From contig NZ_CP036298.1 in assembly GCF_007752135.1 (NCBI RefSeq), positions 2,356,001 to 2,420,000 on the forward strand: a stretch of DNA of 64,000 nt, given 5' to 3'. The first letter of the stretch is position 1; each line of letters opens with the position of its first letter. The notes below the pieces were generated by a model. The model ran no database searches, had not been told where the DNA came from, and saw nothing but the letters and a program-made list of their open reading frames with translations. Source of the DNA: Aureliella helgolandensis. Lineage in GTDB: Bacteria; Planctomycetota; Planctomycetia; Pirellulales; Pirellulaceae. The translations under genes were made by a program, and so were the position numbers. Below, in pieces: positions 52,930 through 61,343 of this stretch.

Positions 52930-53406
52930 ATGACTACAGGCAGAACGTGCAAGGCGTATGTGAACATTGGCGGTACGCTCGCCACACCTACGTGGGTTGA
53001 GATGAAGCGCATCAGCAACGTTGCGCGTCCCAAGGGACGTGGGACCAGCGATCGCATGTACCGCGGTGCCAAGAACAAAAAGAAGGTCACTGGCTACCGA
53101 GAATTCGGATTCTCGTTCACTTACGTCCCCGCTCGAGCTGGATCCGCTGCGGCTGCGGCCGACACCGTGATCACGACCCTGGAGGATTCGCTCGACAACG
53201 AAACGATCCTTGACGTGTGCTTCATGGATGCGGCCGTCACGGGGGATGCCGTAGGCGTGCGGGGCTATGTCCAGGTCAGCAAGTTCGACCGCAAAGAGGA
53301 TGATGAGGACTCTGTCACCTACGACGTCGAACTGGTCGAGGTCGAAGAGTACGACGGAGCGGGTGACCTGGTCGAAATCGACGCCTACGAAACCACCGAG
53401 CCGTAA
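52930..53406 (+). CDS. Major tail (tube) protein
   Basis: 158 residues, almost all beta. The phrase RTCKAYVNIGGTLATPTWVEMKRISNVARPKGRGTSDRMYRGAKNKKK is typical of tube proteins with their conserved loop, and the protein closes with VTYDVELVEVEEYDGAGDLVEID. Proteins of this shape stack into hexameric rings around the tape measure. It lies between the terminator-like gene and the tail-chaperone region, as in lambda V. Confidence 0.82.
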   Translation: MTTGRTCKAYVNIGGTLATPTWVEMKRISNVARPKGRGTSDRMYRGAKNKKKVTGYREFGFSFTYVPARAGSAAAAADTVITTLEDSLDNETILDVCFMDAAVTGDAVGVRGYVQVSKFDRKEDDEDSVTYDVELVEVEEYDGAGDLVEIDAYETTEP

Positions 53407-53455
53407 TCGTCCAGTTTGCGGCATTGTCTTTTGATCAGAATCCAAGGGAAGTTAG

Positions 53456-53803
53456 ATGAACAAGTTTTCGATCGTCCGCGTGGCACAAGTATTGGCTGCA
53501 GCAGCTACTGGCCAACTCAACAAGGAAAGCAGCGTTGACACCGTGATTCAACGCAATGCCGATTGCCATCGCGATTCAGCTCCCGGTATGAAACTGAACG
53601 TCAGTGCTGCCGTTGCTCAGCGGATTGCTCATTTAGCGGGTAGTGCGAACGCCAACCCGGTACCGACCGTCGCTCCGGTCATTCCTGAGACGAACCCCGC
53701 TACTAGTGAACCAATCGCCGACATTCCTGAGACGCCCAAGGCGGCTGCAACGCCAGCTGCCGAGGCTGCAACCGACGATGCGGCCGACGACCCCGAAGCA
53801 TAA
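53456..53803 (+). CDS. Small protein with Ala/Pro/Glu-rich tail, unknown function
   Basis: 115 residues. The first 60 residues are a compact domain (MNKFSIVRVAQVLAAAATGQLNKESSVDTVIQRNADCHRDSAPGMKLNVSAAVAQRIAHLAGSAN is its range; only the first part is motif-like). A disordered Ala/Pro/Thr/Glu tail follows. It lies between the tail tube and tail-chaperone genes, where small tail assembly proteins occur. No family recognised. Confidence 0.6.
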   Translation: MNKFSIVRVAQVLAAAATGQLNKESSVDTVIQRNADCHRDSAPGMKLNVSAAVAQRIAHLAGSANANPVPTVAPVIPETNPATSEPIADIPETPKAAATPAAEAATDDAADDPEA

Positions 53804-53811
53804 AGCAAGCC

Positions 53812-54066
53812 ATGCAGTACCTCACTCCCATCGCCGTCCGCCGGTTGCGAATCGCCGCCGCACGGTTACGCACTGGTAGACGTCGCTCTGGGAGTGAGCG
53901 TGCTGTATGGATTGCCGCCAAGAATTATCGCCGAGCTGCTCAGCTCGAACCCGACGAAGCACCTGAAACCATCGAGCTGCCAAAGTCGCTCGTCGACCTG
54001 GTCCAAACTCTAACCCCGGAACTTGAAGATGACAGCGGACACATCTCAGCCCCTGAAGTGGAATGA
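53812..54066 (+). CDS. Small basic-then-acidic protein before the tail chaperone
   Basis: 84 residues. The N-terminal half is very Arg-rich (RRLRIAAARLRTGRRRSGS) and the C-terminal half acidic (LEPDEAPETIELPKSLVDLVQTLTPELEDDSGH). It overlaps the next gene by 38 bases and begins nine bases after the preceding stop. No motif is recognised. It is kept because of its tight operon spacing. Confidence 0.55.
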   Translation: MQYLTPIAVRRLRIAAARLRTGRRRSGSERAVWIAAKNYRRAAQLEPDEAPETIELPKSLVDLVQTLTPELEDDSGHISAPEVE

Positions 54067-54571
54067 CGGAAGCGGCCAAAGCTGGTCGACTGCGATCGCA
54101 CTGTCCGACGCACTGCGACTAAAGCAAGAAATGGCCATCGACATTCTGGATCCAAAGAGTGTCGAAGTGATCTTTGGAAGCGACCTCGTCCGTAGAACCG
54201 AGGTCCTGGGGGAGCTGGCTAGGCCTCAGTGGGAAGAGGCTGGCATTGCCTACACCGATTTCGCTGACCTGCTGCTGTCGGGACCGACGACGTTTGTCGA
54301 TGCCAGTGATGCACTACGACGAGGACTCAGCGATTTTTTCCGCCGAGCCGGCCGCGAAGATCTCGCCATCGTCGCCGATCGAACCTGGCAGGCGATGGAA
54401 GCCGGAATGCAGGTCAGCGTGGCCAAGGCGAGCGGGGAGAAGGTGGGCAAGATCCTGCAGGCGGGGCTCGATCGAGCCGACGCCGACCTCGACAAGGAAC
54501 TCGATCGAGCCCTCGCGACACTGCAGGCCCCCAAGACCGCTGGGAGCTCGTCTGGCAGCTCGCCGGGATAA
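54029..54571 (+). CDS. Tail assembly chaperone G (short form)
   Basis: About 180 residues from MTADTSQPLKW; ATG 54029 is preferred over an in-frame TTG six bases before. SIAIALSDALRLKQEMAIDILDPKSVEVIFGSDLVRR-like opening (seen as AIALSDALRLKQEMAID) is the common beginning of tail chaperones in the lambda G position. The rest is helical and acidic. The zero-frame ends at 54571 in a short Ser/Gly tail (AGSSSGSSPG). A -1 frameshift near 54530 would instead add a second domain. G coats the tape measure during tail assembly. Confidence 0.75.
   Translation: MTADTSQPLKWNDGSGQSWSTAIALSDALRLKQEMAIDILDPKSVEVIFGSDLVRRTEVLGELARPQWEEAGIAYTDFADLLLSGPTTFVDASDALRRGLSDFFRRAGREDLAIVADRTWQAMEAGMQVSVAKASGEKVGKILQAGLDRADADLDKELDRALATLQAPKTAGSSSGSSPG
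54527..54535 (+). promoter_or_regulatory. Candidate -1 ribosomal frameshift site
   Basis: Reading frame of G: GCC CCC AAG. A proline tRNA on CCC can slip back one base and still pair with CCC, because five C residues lie in a row. It is not the classical XXXYYYZ heptamer (lambda uses GGGAAAG), so slippage would be a single-tRNA type. The -1 frame is open and encodes a protein-like sequence from here to 54786. Confidence 0.55.
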
Positions 54572-54786
54572 CTGGGCTCGATTGGCGACCGCTGTCGCTG
54601 CGAGCGTTGCTGGCCGCAGCACGGGGGCGTCAGGCCCACGATTGGGATATGTCCATCCTGATGCTTTCAGCCTGGCAGACGGTCAACTTCCGCGACAATC
54701 CATTCCGCGAGCGAAAGAGCACTGCAGGTAGCTTCGACGTTGCGGCCCTGAGGCGCGAGCACAAACGACGAAAGCGGAAGAACTAG
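54535..54786 (+). CDS. Tail chaperone T extension in the -1 frame
   Basis: This frame, too short to stand out alone, encodes 83 residues: a start region WELVWQLAGITGLDWRPLS, then LLAAARGRQAHDWDMSILMLSAW, ending basic (ALRREHKRRKRKN). GLDWRPLSLRALLAAARGRQ is the hallmark of T-domain tail chaperones. The sequence has no start codon at the front and lies exactly one frame behind G, so the product is probably a G-T fusion of about 252 residues. T recruits the tail tube in lambda. The next gene starts two bases after the stop. Confidence 0.7.
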   Translation, partial: DRWELVWQLAGITGLDWRPLSLRALLAAARGRQAHDWDMSILMLSAWQTVNFRDNPFRERKSTAGSFDVAALRREHKRRKRKN

Positions 54787-54788
54787 CC

Positions 54789-55376
54789 ATGTTGACAGTC
54801 ACCTCGCAAATCAAAGATCGATTCTTCGACCGGCAAACGGTGATTGAACAGATTGGCCGTGAGAACGTCCGCAGGTTGGGACGCATGGGGGCCTATGTCC
54901 GTCAACGGGCACGGACTGACATTCTCCGGCGTGGCAGACGCACTCGGATTCAAGAGCCCGGCCGCAATAAGCAGAATGGTCGATTCACGCGGGGACGCTC
55001 CGGGCGCAGTTCCGCAGCGAGCGGACGACCGCCTCACGTTCACTCGCGTGATTCCGTGGCGACGCTGCGGAATATCCAGTTTGGACTCGGTGCCGACGAT
55101 GCGTCCGTCTTGATCGGACCATTAGCACTCAACGGCAATAAACCCCAGGGGAGCGCCGCCAAAACAATTCCTGAGCTGTTGACCAAAGGTGGCACGGCAC
55201 GAGTTCCCAAATACTCCTTTGACAATTCCGTTTGGTACACCGGCAACTATTCCCAAGCCCCTCACCAGCGATCGGTCACTGCTCGCTACAAGCCTCACCC
55301 GTTCATGGGCCCAGCACTCGACAAAGAGATCGCCGCAGGGACTGTCGATCGAGTGTGGAGTGCCTCCGCATTTTAG
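54789..55376 (+). CDS. HK97-gp10-like head-tail or tail completion protein
   Basis: 195 residues. An Arg-rich N-terminal half (VRRLGRMGAYVRQRARTDILRRGRRTRIQEPGRNK is partly shown by its helices) precedes a beta C-terminal half. The ending YKPHPFMGPALDKEIAAGT matches the P-F-M-xPAL motif that closes gp10/gpG-type minor tail proteins. It starts two bases after the -1-frame chaperone stop. It lies one gene before the tape measure. Confidence 0.65.
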   Translation: MLTVTSQIKDRFFDRQTVIEQIGRENVRRLGRMGAYVRQRARTDILRRGRRTRIQEPGRNKQNGRFTRGRSGRSSAASGRPPHVHSRDSVATLRNIQFGLGADDASVLIGPLALNGNKPQGSAAKTIPELLTKGGTARVPKYSFDNSVWYTGNYSQAPHQRSVTARYKPHPFMGPALDKEIAAGTVDRVWSASAF

Positions 55377-55385
55377 GAACCGACC

Positions 55386-57899
55386 ATGGCAGCCAAAGAC
55401 ATCGAGGCGGGTAGAGCTCACGTACTAATTCGCTTGAGAGATCAAGTTTCGGCCGGGCTCAAGAAAACCGAACGCAACTTCGCCAAGTTCGGACGTAGCT
55501 TCGCGACTGCAGGCCTGGCACTCGGAGCAGCTGCAGGCGGTCCACTGGTCCGCGTCATGCAGGTGTTTGGCGGGTTCGATGCTGCCATGGCTCGCGTCTC
55601 GGCAATTACCAATGGCACCACGGACGAACTAGCGAAACTCCGTGCCGAGGCAAAACGCCTGGGAGCCACAACGCAGTTCAGTGCCACGCAGGCTGCCGAG
55701 GGAATGGTTTTCCTCGGGATGGCTGGATTCAACACCCAACAAGTTCTCGCTGGTATTGGTCCAGTGCTGAATGTGGCGGCTGCCGGGATGCTCGATCTTG
55801 GACGTGCCGCGGATATCGTCTCCGACGCCACGACGGCGTTCGGACTGACTGCCGAGGATACCGGACGGGTTGCCGATGTGATGGCTAAAACTGCGACCAG
55901 CTCGAACACGTCGATCGAGCAAATGGGCGAGGCTTTTACCTATGCTGCAGCTCAGGGCAAAGCAGCTGGTCAAACCGTTGAAGACGTTTCGGCCGCCCTC
56001 GGAGTACTTGGCAACTCTGGACTCAAGGCATCCATCGCGGGAACGGGAGTGCAAGGCATTTTCAAGCGATTGGTGCAGCCCGACGCATTGGCCATGCTGC
56101 GTTCCATGGGAGTATCTCTGGCGGACTCTGCCGGGAATATTCGCCCACTCACGGCGCTGATGGGAGACTTGCAAAAAGCCACTTCCAGAATGACTCAGCT
56201 CAAGAAACTGCAGACGTTCGAGGAGCTGTTTGGATTGCACTCAAAATCTGCGATCATTCTTTCGGACAATGCTTCAGCTCTCGAAGAGCTGACTGGCAAG
56301 TTGTACAACGCGACCGGAGCGGCAGATTCGATGGCTTCCAAGATGCAAGACTCGGTCATGGGCCGTTGGCTTGGCTTCACCTCTGCGTTCGAAGCGATTC
56401 ACGTTGCACTGGGGGAAGCGTTCAAAGGTCCCACACAATCGGTGCTGGCGTTCGGTGCCACGTCGATGCGTGTGATTGCAGCGTTTATCGATGGCAATCA
56501 AACGCTTTTCAAAACGATCGGGTTGATAGCAGGCGGCATTGCTGCAGTTGGTATCGTGCTGACCACCGTTGGCTTTTCGTTCCTGGCAGCCTCGTTCGCC
56601 GTTGGCGGTCTGGCAACGGCGATCAGTTTTCTAGCGTCGATTATTGGCTTCGTCTTCTCGCCACTTGGCCTGGCTGTTGCCGTGCTCATTGGCCTTGGCA
56701 TCGCAGCCTACCAGTTTCGTTCCCAACTCGCTGCAGCATTCTCCTCGGTGGCCGAGTACTTCCGCCCACTCATAGACGGGATAGGCCACGTGTGGGAGAT
56801 CTTCAGTGAAACGTTCGGTGCAATTGTGGCCGAATTGCAGGGAGGGAACCTGGGCAACGCTGCGGGTATCGCATGGCTAGGGTTTGTGGCTGCAGCCTGG
56901 CAGGGCGTGGCCGAGCTGGGTGGGGCCATTGATGCTGCATTAGGATTCTTTCAGGCGTGGATTCCTGGCGTGGACAACGTACGCACCTACATCACTGGGG
57001 CATTCGCATCAATTGGTCAATCGATCCTGGCCGGGCGGTGGGATCTGGCTGGTGCGATCGCTATGACTAAACTCAAGTTGGCAGTTGCCCACGGTTGGGG
57101 AGCGATTACCAACGTCTGGGCTGGTGCCATGACGGGCATCGGTACCATTTGGGATTTCACTATCTACGGGTTGCGAAGTACTTGGAATGCACTTGCCACA
57201 GCAATTCGCGCATCGGTGTTCATCATTACTGACGTCTTCACATCGATTATTGATCGACTTGATCAGCTGTGGACATCCTTTGCCTCAACTGCAGCACGGA
57301 TTGATGCATGGATGACTGGGAGCAAAATGCACTCGAACTTGGCTGACAAATACACCAGTGATTTTGCAGCCAGAACCGCCGCTCGCAAAGCAGCTAGCGA
57401 CAAAGAGCGAGCTGCGATCGGACGCTCGCAGCGAGAAGGTCAAGCCCGAATCGACAGTGACCTGAATCGCCGCGTAACCGGACGTGTTCAATCGGAGCAA
57501 GGCGTCAACAACCGCAATCAAGCACGGCAAGCACAATTGCGGGCTGAAATTGCCAATCTTGAAAGGCAAGCTGCAACGGCCTACGCTGGCGCCGGAGCTC
57601 CAACAATTGAGAACGTCGCTGCCAAGGCCCGCAATGATCTGGAGAAAGCGATTGCAGATTCACAGAAGCAAGCCCAAGCGGGTACGCAAGGGAACGGCCC
57701 AACCAATGCAGCTCTGCGCAGGCAAGCTGGCGTCGGTGGTGGACAGCTCGCCAAGATCACCAGCTCCGGGACGTTCTCGGCGGCCGCTGCAGCTCAGGCA
57801 CTCGGTTTCGACACGCGACCTGCAGAGCAGACCGCCAAGAATACAAAGAAGATTGTGCAGCTGATCCAAAACAACCGGGGCGGAGCCCTTTTCACTTAA
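55386..57899 (+). CDS. Tape measure protein (TP901 type)
   Basis: 837 residues. The N-terminal 300 residues are the TP901 core: FDAAMARVSAITNGTTDELAKLRAEAKRLGATTQFSATQAAEGMVFLGMAGF, then VMAKTATSSNTSIEQMGEAFTYAAAQGKAAG, then KASIAGTGVQGIFKRL. Membrane-type hydrophobic segments at about 360-450 (LIAGGIAAVGIVLTTVGFSFLAA) serve DNA ejection. The C terminus is Gln/Ala-rich. Tail length scales with this protein, and at 0.15 nm per residue a tail near 125 nm would be expected, as a family rule. Only fragments are quoted as diagnostic words. Confidence 0.93.
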   Translation: MAAKDIEAGRAHVLIRLRDQVSAGLKKTERNFAKFGRSFATAGLALGAAAGGPLVRVMQVFGGFDAAMARVSAITNGTTDELAKLRAEAKRLGATTQFSATQAAEGMVFLGMAGFNTQQVLAGIGPVLNVAAAGMLDLGRAADIVSDATTAFGLTAEDTGRVADVMAKTATSSNTSIEQMGEAFTYAAAQGKAAGQTVEDVSAALGVLGNSGLKASIAGTGVQGIFKRLVQPDALAMLRSMGVSLADSAGNIRPLTALMGDLQKATSRMTQLKKLQTFEELFGLHSKSAIILSDNASALEELTGKLYNATGAADSMASKMQDSVMGRWLGFTSAFEAIHVALGEAFKGPTQSVLAFGATSMRVIAAFIDGNQTLFKTIGLIAGGIAAVGIVLTTVGFSFLAASFAVGGLATAISFLASIIGFVFSPLGLAVAVLIGLGIAAYQFRSQLAAAFSSVAEYFRPLIDGIGHVWEIFSETFGAIVAELQGGNLGNAAGIAWLGFVAAAWQGVAELGGAIDAALGFFQAWIPGVDNVRTYITGAFASIGQSILAGRWDLAGAIAMTKLKLAVAHGWGAITNVWAGAMTGIGTIWDFTIYGLRSTWNALATAIRASVFIITDVFTSIIDRLDQLWTSFASTAARIDAWMTGSKMHSNLADKYTSDFAARTAARKAASDKERAAIGRSQREGQARIDSDLNRRVTGRVQSEQGVNNRNQARQAQLRAEIANLERQAATAYAGAGAPTIENVAAKARNDLEKAIADSQKQAQAGTQGNGPTNAALRRQAGVGGGQLAKITSSGTFSAAAAAQALGFDTRPAEQTAKNTKKIVQLIQNNRGGALFT

Positions 57900-57914
57900 T
57901 GGAGTCGGACACCT

Positions 57915-58334
57915 ATGGTCATTTGCATTATCGCAGCATTGCTCGTTGTCATTGGATTCGGGATCGGTGCGTGCGTTTGGCAGCAAGACACTTTTAACAA
58001 ACTCGCCAGGTGTCGCAATGCCCATAGCGATGCGATCGCAAGTCACTTCGATGAACGGCAGAAACTAGAACGTGAAATCAAAGAATTGACTAAAACCCTA
58101 GGCACTCGCAGTGAAGAAGTGATGCAGTTACGCAGACGCATCGCCAAGGCAGAAACTGACAACGCAGCCTTGCGGGAAGAAGTGCTAAGCCAGACGAATT
58201 CCATTGAGGAACAGAAGAAAATAGCCAATGCTTACTGGCTGGAAATGTCGTCCAAGGCTCGTCAGCTAGAAGATCAAAAAAAGTTCTTGGGCGAGTTGTC
58301 CACCAAGTTTGGCACCATCGCCGAAAAGCTCTAA
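57915..58334 (+). CDS. Single-pass coiled-coil membrane protein
   Basis: 139 residues. An N-terminal membrane segment (IIAALLVVIGFGIGACVW) is followed by about 100 residues of heptad-like helix (LEREIKELTKTLGTRSEEVMQLRRRIAKAE). This topology is shared by inner-membrane spanins such as Rz, so a late lysis or tail-tip anchoring role is possible. It starts 16 bases after the tape measure stop. The spanin partner is not evident. Confidence 0.6.
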   Translation: MVICIIAALLVVIGFGIGACVWQQDTFNKLARCRNAHSDAIASHFDERQKLEREIKELTKTLGTRSEEVMQLRRRIAKAETDNAALREEVLSQTNSIEEQKKIANAYWLEMSSKARQLEDQKKFLGELSTKFGTIAEKL

Positions 58335-58347
58335 CCCAGAATAAACC

Positions 58348-59142
58348 ATGGCCATCCTAGTCCGAGAGATTGCAGGAATGAGCGGTTCCGAAGGAGCCGA
58401 CGAAGCCTCTGCCACGTTAGTTTTCGACTTGAAAAAAGGTGCAGCGGATTCCATGGCCGCTGTGCGTGCTGCCGTGGTCTCGGAAACGCCTGCGACGTTT
58501 GACGGACTCGATCGAACCAAGTTCACTTGGCGCGAAGAAGAGGAAAACCTGCGGCTGATCGTCAACGTCGACTACTCGGCTCGCTTGCCAGAATCGACCC
58601 TCCGCAGATCGTTCGACAGCACTGGCGGTACCGTTCGCGTTTTCACTTCCCTCGATACCGCATCGTTCGTGCGACCTGGTCGCACTGCTCCCAACTTCCG
58701 CAGTTTGATTGGCATCAAGGATGGTGATCCCGAGGGAGTCGATAAAACGGTCCCCGCACTCAAACTGAGCTACAGCTACAAGTGGCCCAGCAACGTGATC
58801 AACAACGCGTATGTAAAAGCATTGGCCGGGCTGGTTGGTATGACTAACTCCGCGACCTGGGACACGTACGGAGCGGGCGAGCTGCTGTTCTTGGGTGCGA
58901 GTGGTGAAATAATCCCCAACGTACCGACCACGATTAGCTACTCCTACGCAGCCTCTGCGGATGTTACCGGGCTGACGATCGCCGACATTACAGGCGTCGC
59001 CAAAGGTGGCCACGATTATCTGCGGGTGGCCTACGAAGAGGAAGCGGACGCCACTGCCAAGAAAAAGATTCGCCGTCCCCTGGCGGCCTATGTTGAACGC
59101 ATCTACGGCCGGACAGCTTTCTCAAGTTTTGGGATTATCTAG
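58348..59142 (+). CDS. Distal tail-like structural protein of unknown function
   Basis: 264 residues, beta-rich, with a repeated Tyr-Ser pattern (LKLSYSYKWPSN, TISYSYAASAD). It follows the tape measure and coiled-coil genes, where distal tail and baseplate proteins sit. Its TAG stop overlaps the GTG start of the next gene by one base. No motif or enzyme signature is visible. Confidence 0.6.
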   Translation: MAILVREIAGMSGSEGADEASATLVFDLKKGAADSMAAVRAAVVSETPATFDGLDRTKFTWREEEENLRLIVNVDYSARLPESTLRRSFDSTGGTVRVFTSLDTASFVRPGRTAPNFRSLIGIKDGDPEGVDKTVPALKLSYSYKWPSNVINNAYVKALAGLVGMTNSATWDTYGAGELLFLGASGEIIPNVPTTISYSYAASADVTGLTIADITGVAKGGHDYLRVAYEEEADATAKKKIRRPLAAYVERIYGRTAFSSFGII

Positions 59143-59954
59143 TGCCCCAAATTTCAAAACGCAAGCCGGGTGATCGCTCCATCCCCGCGACGGATTGGAA
59201 CAACATCGCAGATGCGATCAACGGTGGCGTGGGGCACCGTCCACCGCCACGGGCTGGATTCTACGTTCCCACGGTGTTGGTGCAAAACGACACCGGAGCG
59301 GACCTGCAGGCTTTTCAATGCATCTCCCTCGATGATCCGTTGTTTGCACTCGAGACAAATGGTTCTGTCGATTTGATCTTCTCCGGAAAGGCTGCCGATC
59401 CCGATAAGCCAGCAGCAATTGTGACCGAGCCTATCGCACACGATGCCACCAACAAACGCTGCGGCCGTGCTTGGATCTACGGGTTGGCTTATGCACTGGT
59501 GGGCCCAGCTGCATCGACATCCGATCTCACCGCGGCTCCGGAAGCAGCCAACAAGCGCCTAGCACCTGGCTCGGGCTCTGTGCAGCTGCTCGCAGCCCCG
59601 AGCACCACGGTCGAAAAGCTTTTGCCCGTCCTGCTGGGAGCTGCTGGCGGTGGTGGCGACACGCACTACCTATTCACACTCACCGCTGCCATGAGCAGTG
59701 GCTACGGCACAGCTACAATTCGCTCCATTTCCGATTCAGAAGAAATTGAAACAGGCGCAGTTGTGGGCGGGACTCTTGGCCTATTCGATGGGCTCGCAAT
59801 TGGGCAACGTGGAATTTGCATCAAGTCAGGTGCAAACTACTATGCGATTGGCCCATACGTCACCCAAGTACGTTGGGACGATCCCGACCTGGAATACACC
59901 AAGGACGACGGCACCAACTGGACCAACATCGATACAGCTGAGGATTGTTCGTAA
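59142..59954 (+). CDS. Phage structural protein of unknown function
   Basis: 270 residues with a GTG start coupled to the preceding stop. The N-terminal MPQISKRKPGDRSIPATDWNNIADAIN-type beginning (a DW-N-x-I pattern) is seen in phage proteins that trim baseplate edges. The middle is an Ala/Gly-rich beta region, and the C terminus is short and acidic (ADTAEDCS-like). It overlaps the next start by TAATG. No recognised fold. Confidence 0.6.
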   Translation: MPQISKRKPGDRSIPATDWNNIADAINGGVGHRPPPRAGFYVPTVLVQNDTGADLQAFQCISLDDPLFALETNGSVDLIFSGKAADPDKPAAIVTEPIAHDATNKRCGRAWIYGLAYALVGPAASTSDLTAAPEAANKRLAPGSGSVQLLAAPSTTVEKLLPVLLGAAGGGGDTHYLFTLTAAMSSGYGTATIRSISDSEEIETGAVVGGTLGLFDGLAIGQRGICIKSGANYYAIGPYVTQVRWDDPDLEYTKDDGTNWTNIDTAEDCS

Positions 59955-60526
59955 TGCATTTCTATCCGCTACACTGGCGTGCCGGGCTTCCAATGTTGAT
60001 GGGGCACTTGCAAACTATCGGTGGACATTTGGCGAGGACAACTACAGGACCTCGGCATCTAGCCAAGTGTGGCGGCTGCGACTGTTGCGGATCGATCGAG
60101 TTTGCGAGCGGCACCGATATCTATTCCACGAGCTGTGGCGGATGGTCCGGCGGTGGAACCGATACCGTCTCCGGTCCAGTCGGAGCAATCAGCGTTTGCA
60201 CGGATCCAGATGGGCAGGACCTTGGCATCGTTGAATTTACGCGCGAGCAATCCTACAGCAAAACCGGGGAGGCAGATCGAGACTGCTCGATCTATGAAAA
60301 GTGGCTTGTGCGAGCTGTGGCAGAGGAAAGCGTTTTCGGCGTGTACTGCAGCATTGAATACACGCTAGACGCAGTAACGGTATCTGGCAGCGCTCCACCC
60401 AATGCATTGGATCCAGCTGGATGCACCTATCGGCAATGCGACGGCCACACGTTGGGAGTCAAGCTAGCGTTTTATACAAGCTACGTTGGAACGGGACCGT
60501 TTGCGTTTGAATGGACACCATGCTAG
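59954..60526 (+). CDS. Cysteine-rich phage tail protein
   Basis: 190 residues from MHFYPLHWRAGL. Cys pairs at CGGCDCCG near 40, STSCGG and others at 140-160 suggest a metal- or disulfide-stabilised beta fold. The middle reads like an extracellular or tip domain (IEFASGTDIYSTSCGGWSGGGTDT). It overlaps the neighbours on both sides. Function unknown. Confidence 0.55.
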   Translation: MHFYPLHWRAGLPMLMGHLQTIGGHLARTTTGPRHLAKCGGCDCCGSIEFASGTDIYSTSCGGWSGGGTDTVSGPVGAISVCTDPDGQDLGIVEFTREQSYSKTGEADRDCSIYEKWLVRAVAEESVFGVYCSIEYTLDAVTVSGSAPPNALDPAGCTYRQCDGHTLGVKLAFYTSYVGTGPFAFEWTPC

Positions 60527-60861
60527 ACAACCATTTCGAGTGTCGCTGCGAGTGCGGGTGGCCATTTCGTTTACGTGGGATTTCGGCTATCGACGTAAAA
60601 TGCCCCAGCTGCTCCGCCAAGTTTCGATGCGTTGCTGGATCCTTGGGCCCACGCCCACCCGCGATTAATGCACCCGCCTGGACTCGGTTGCTCGCGCTGG
60701 CCAAGTCGCGATCAGACGTTGGCATCGGTGACACGATCGAGCGATTGTTCAGCTACATTGGGGGCAACGTTTTCAAGCGTCTGCACCACCGATTCTATGG
60801 AAAGCCATGTGGATGCAAATCTCGTCGCGATGCACTCAATCGCCGGTATCCCTATCAATAG
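60511..60861 (+). CDS. Small double zinc-ribbon protein
   Basis: 116 residues. CRCECGWPFRL and VKCPSCSAKFRC hold four to six Cys in CxC and CxxC pairs, a likely zinc ribbon. A second cluster near the C terminus (KPCGCKSRR) adds more. It overlaps the previous gene by 16 bases and is the last recognisable prophage gene before the IS elements. Its role is unknown; a DNA- or RNA-binding role is plausible. Confidence 0.6.
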   Translation: MDTMLDNHFECRCECGWPFRLRGISAIDVKCPSCSAKFRCVAGSLGPRPPAINAPAWTRLLALAKSRSDVGIGDTIERLFSYIGGNVFKRLHHRFYGKPCGCKSRRDALNRRYPYQ

Positions 60862-61343
60862 GTCTTCCCGTTGCGATCGAGATGCAATTAGCCTCACAGC
60901 GCAGAGAAAGAAAGTGTGCACATCAGCGCGGTTGTTCCCTATGGGGTCCCCCGTCGAATTCCCCAAAGGGACCCGCCAAACTATCTACACATCAATTCAT
61001 AAACGGAAACGCAAAACTTCGCCTTGGGCGCCCAACCGGATGAGCATTTGACGGCGGGGCATGGGACGTCTCCACTCTTTCCAGTAGCACATGCGAATGG
61101 GTCTGCAAATCCAACAGTCCAGGTGAGCGAAGATCCTCAGTTGGAGATGCCGGGGATGCAGAATTTACTCACCACCCGATGGAAGATCAATTTGAAGATT
61201 CCTGAATCCGGCTGCCGCAATCAGATGGAATTGTGTTCGAGGATGTGGATAATTGGGAGCAGTTTAAGGATAATTGCGTACTTCGCCCTGGGATAATACC
61301 TATGAAAGTCGCATTATTCTCATTGACCAATGATAATAACAAG
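60862..61343. other. Gene-free stretch at the prophage right end
   Basis: No convincing gene is visible in 482 bases. It contains a hairpin GGGTCCC (60944-60950) with GGGACCC (60968-60974), loop 17 bases and no T tract, which might end the late transcript. The right attachment site was sought here and not found. A CAAG tetramer sits directly at the IS boundary (61340-61343). Confidence 0.5.

Larger units (their letters stand above)
27695..61343. mobile_element. Siphovirus-type prophage next to tRNA-Arg
   Basis: From the tRNA rightward the window holds a tyrosine recombinase, early/replication genes, tail-fibre genes, and a lambda-ordered morphogenesis run from terminase to distal tail. All head and tail assembly classes of a long-tailed phage are represented: TerL, gpW-like, portal, protease/scaffold, capsid, connectors, tube, G/GT chaperone and tape measure. 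No structural gene looks broken. I see no CI-like repressor, and lysis genes are only guessed. The boundaries are approximate: the left end is set at the tRNA 3' end, and the right end at the first IS91-family copy. No copy of the tRNA 3' end is visible on the right. Confidence 0.85.

Noticed and set aside
54174-54731. 185-codon frame overlapping the tail chaperone
   Set aside because: It lies in the third frame, Arg/Pro/Ser-rich, and conflicts with both G and the T extension.
60862-61343. Right attachment site (copy of tRNA-Arg 3' end)
   Set aside because: No matching stretch to the tRNA T arm or acceptor was found by eye.
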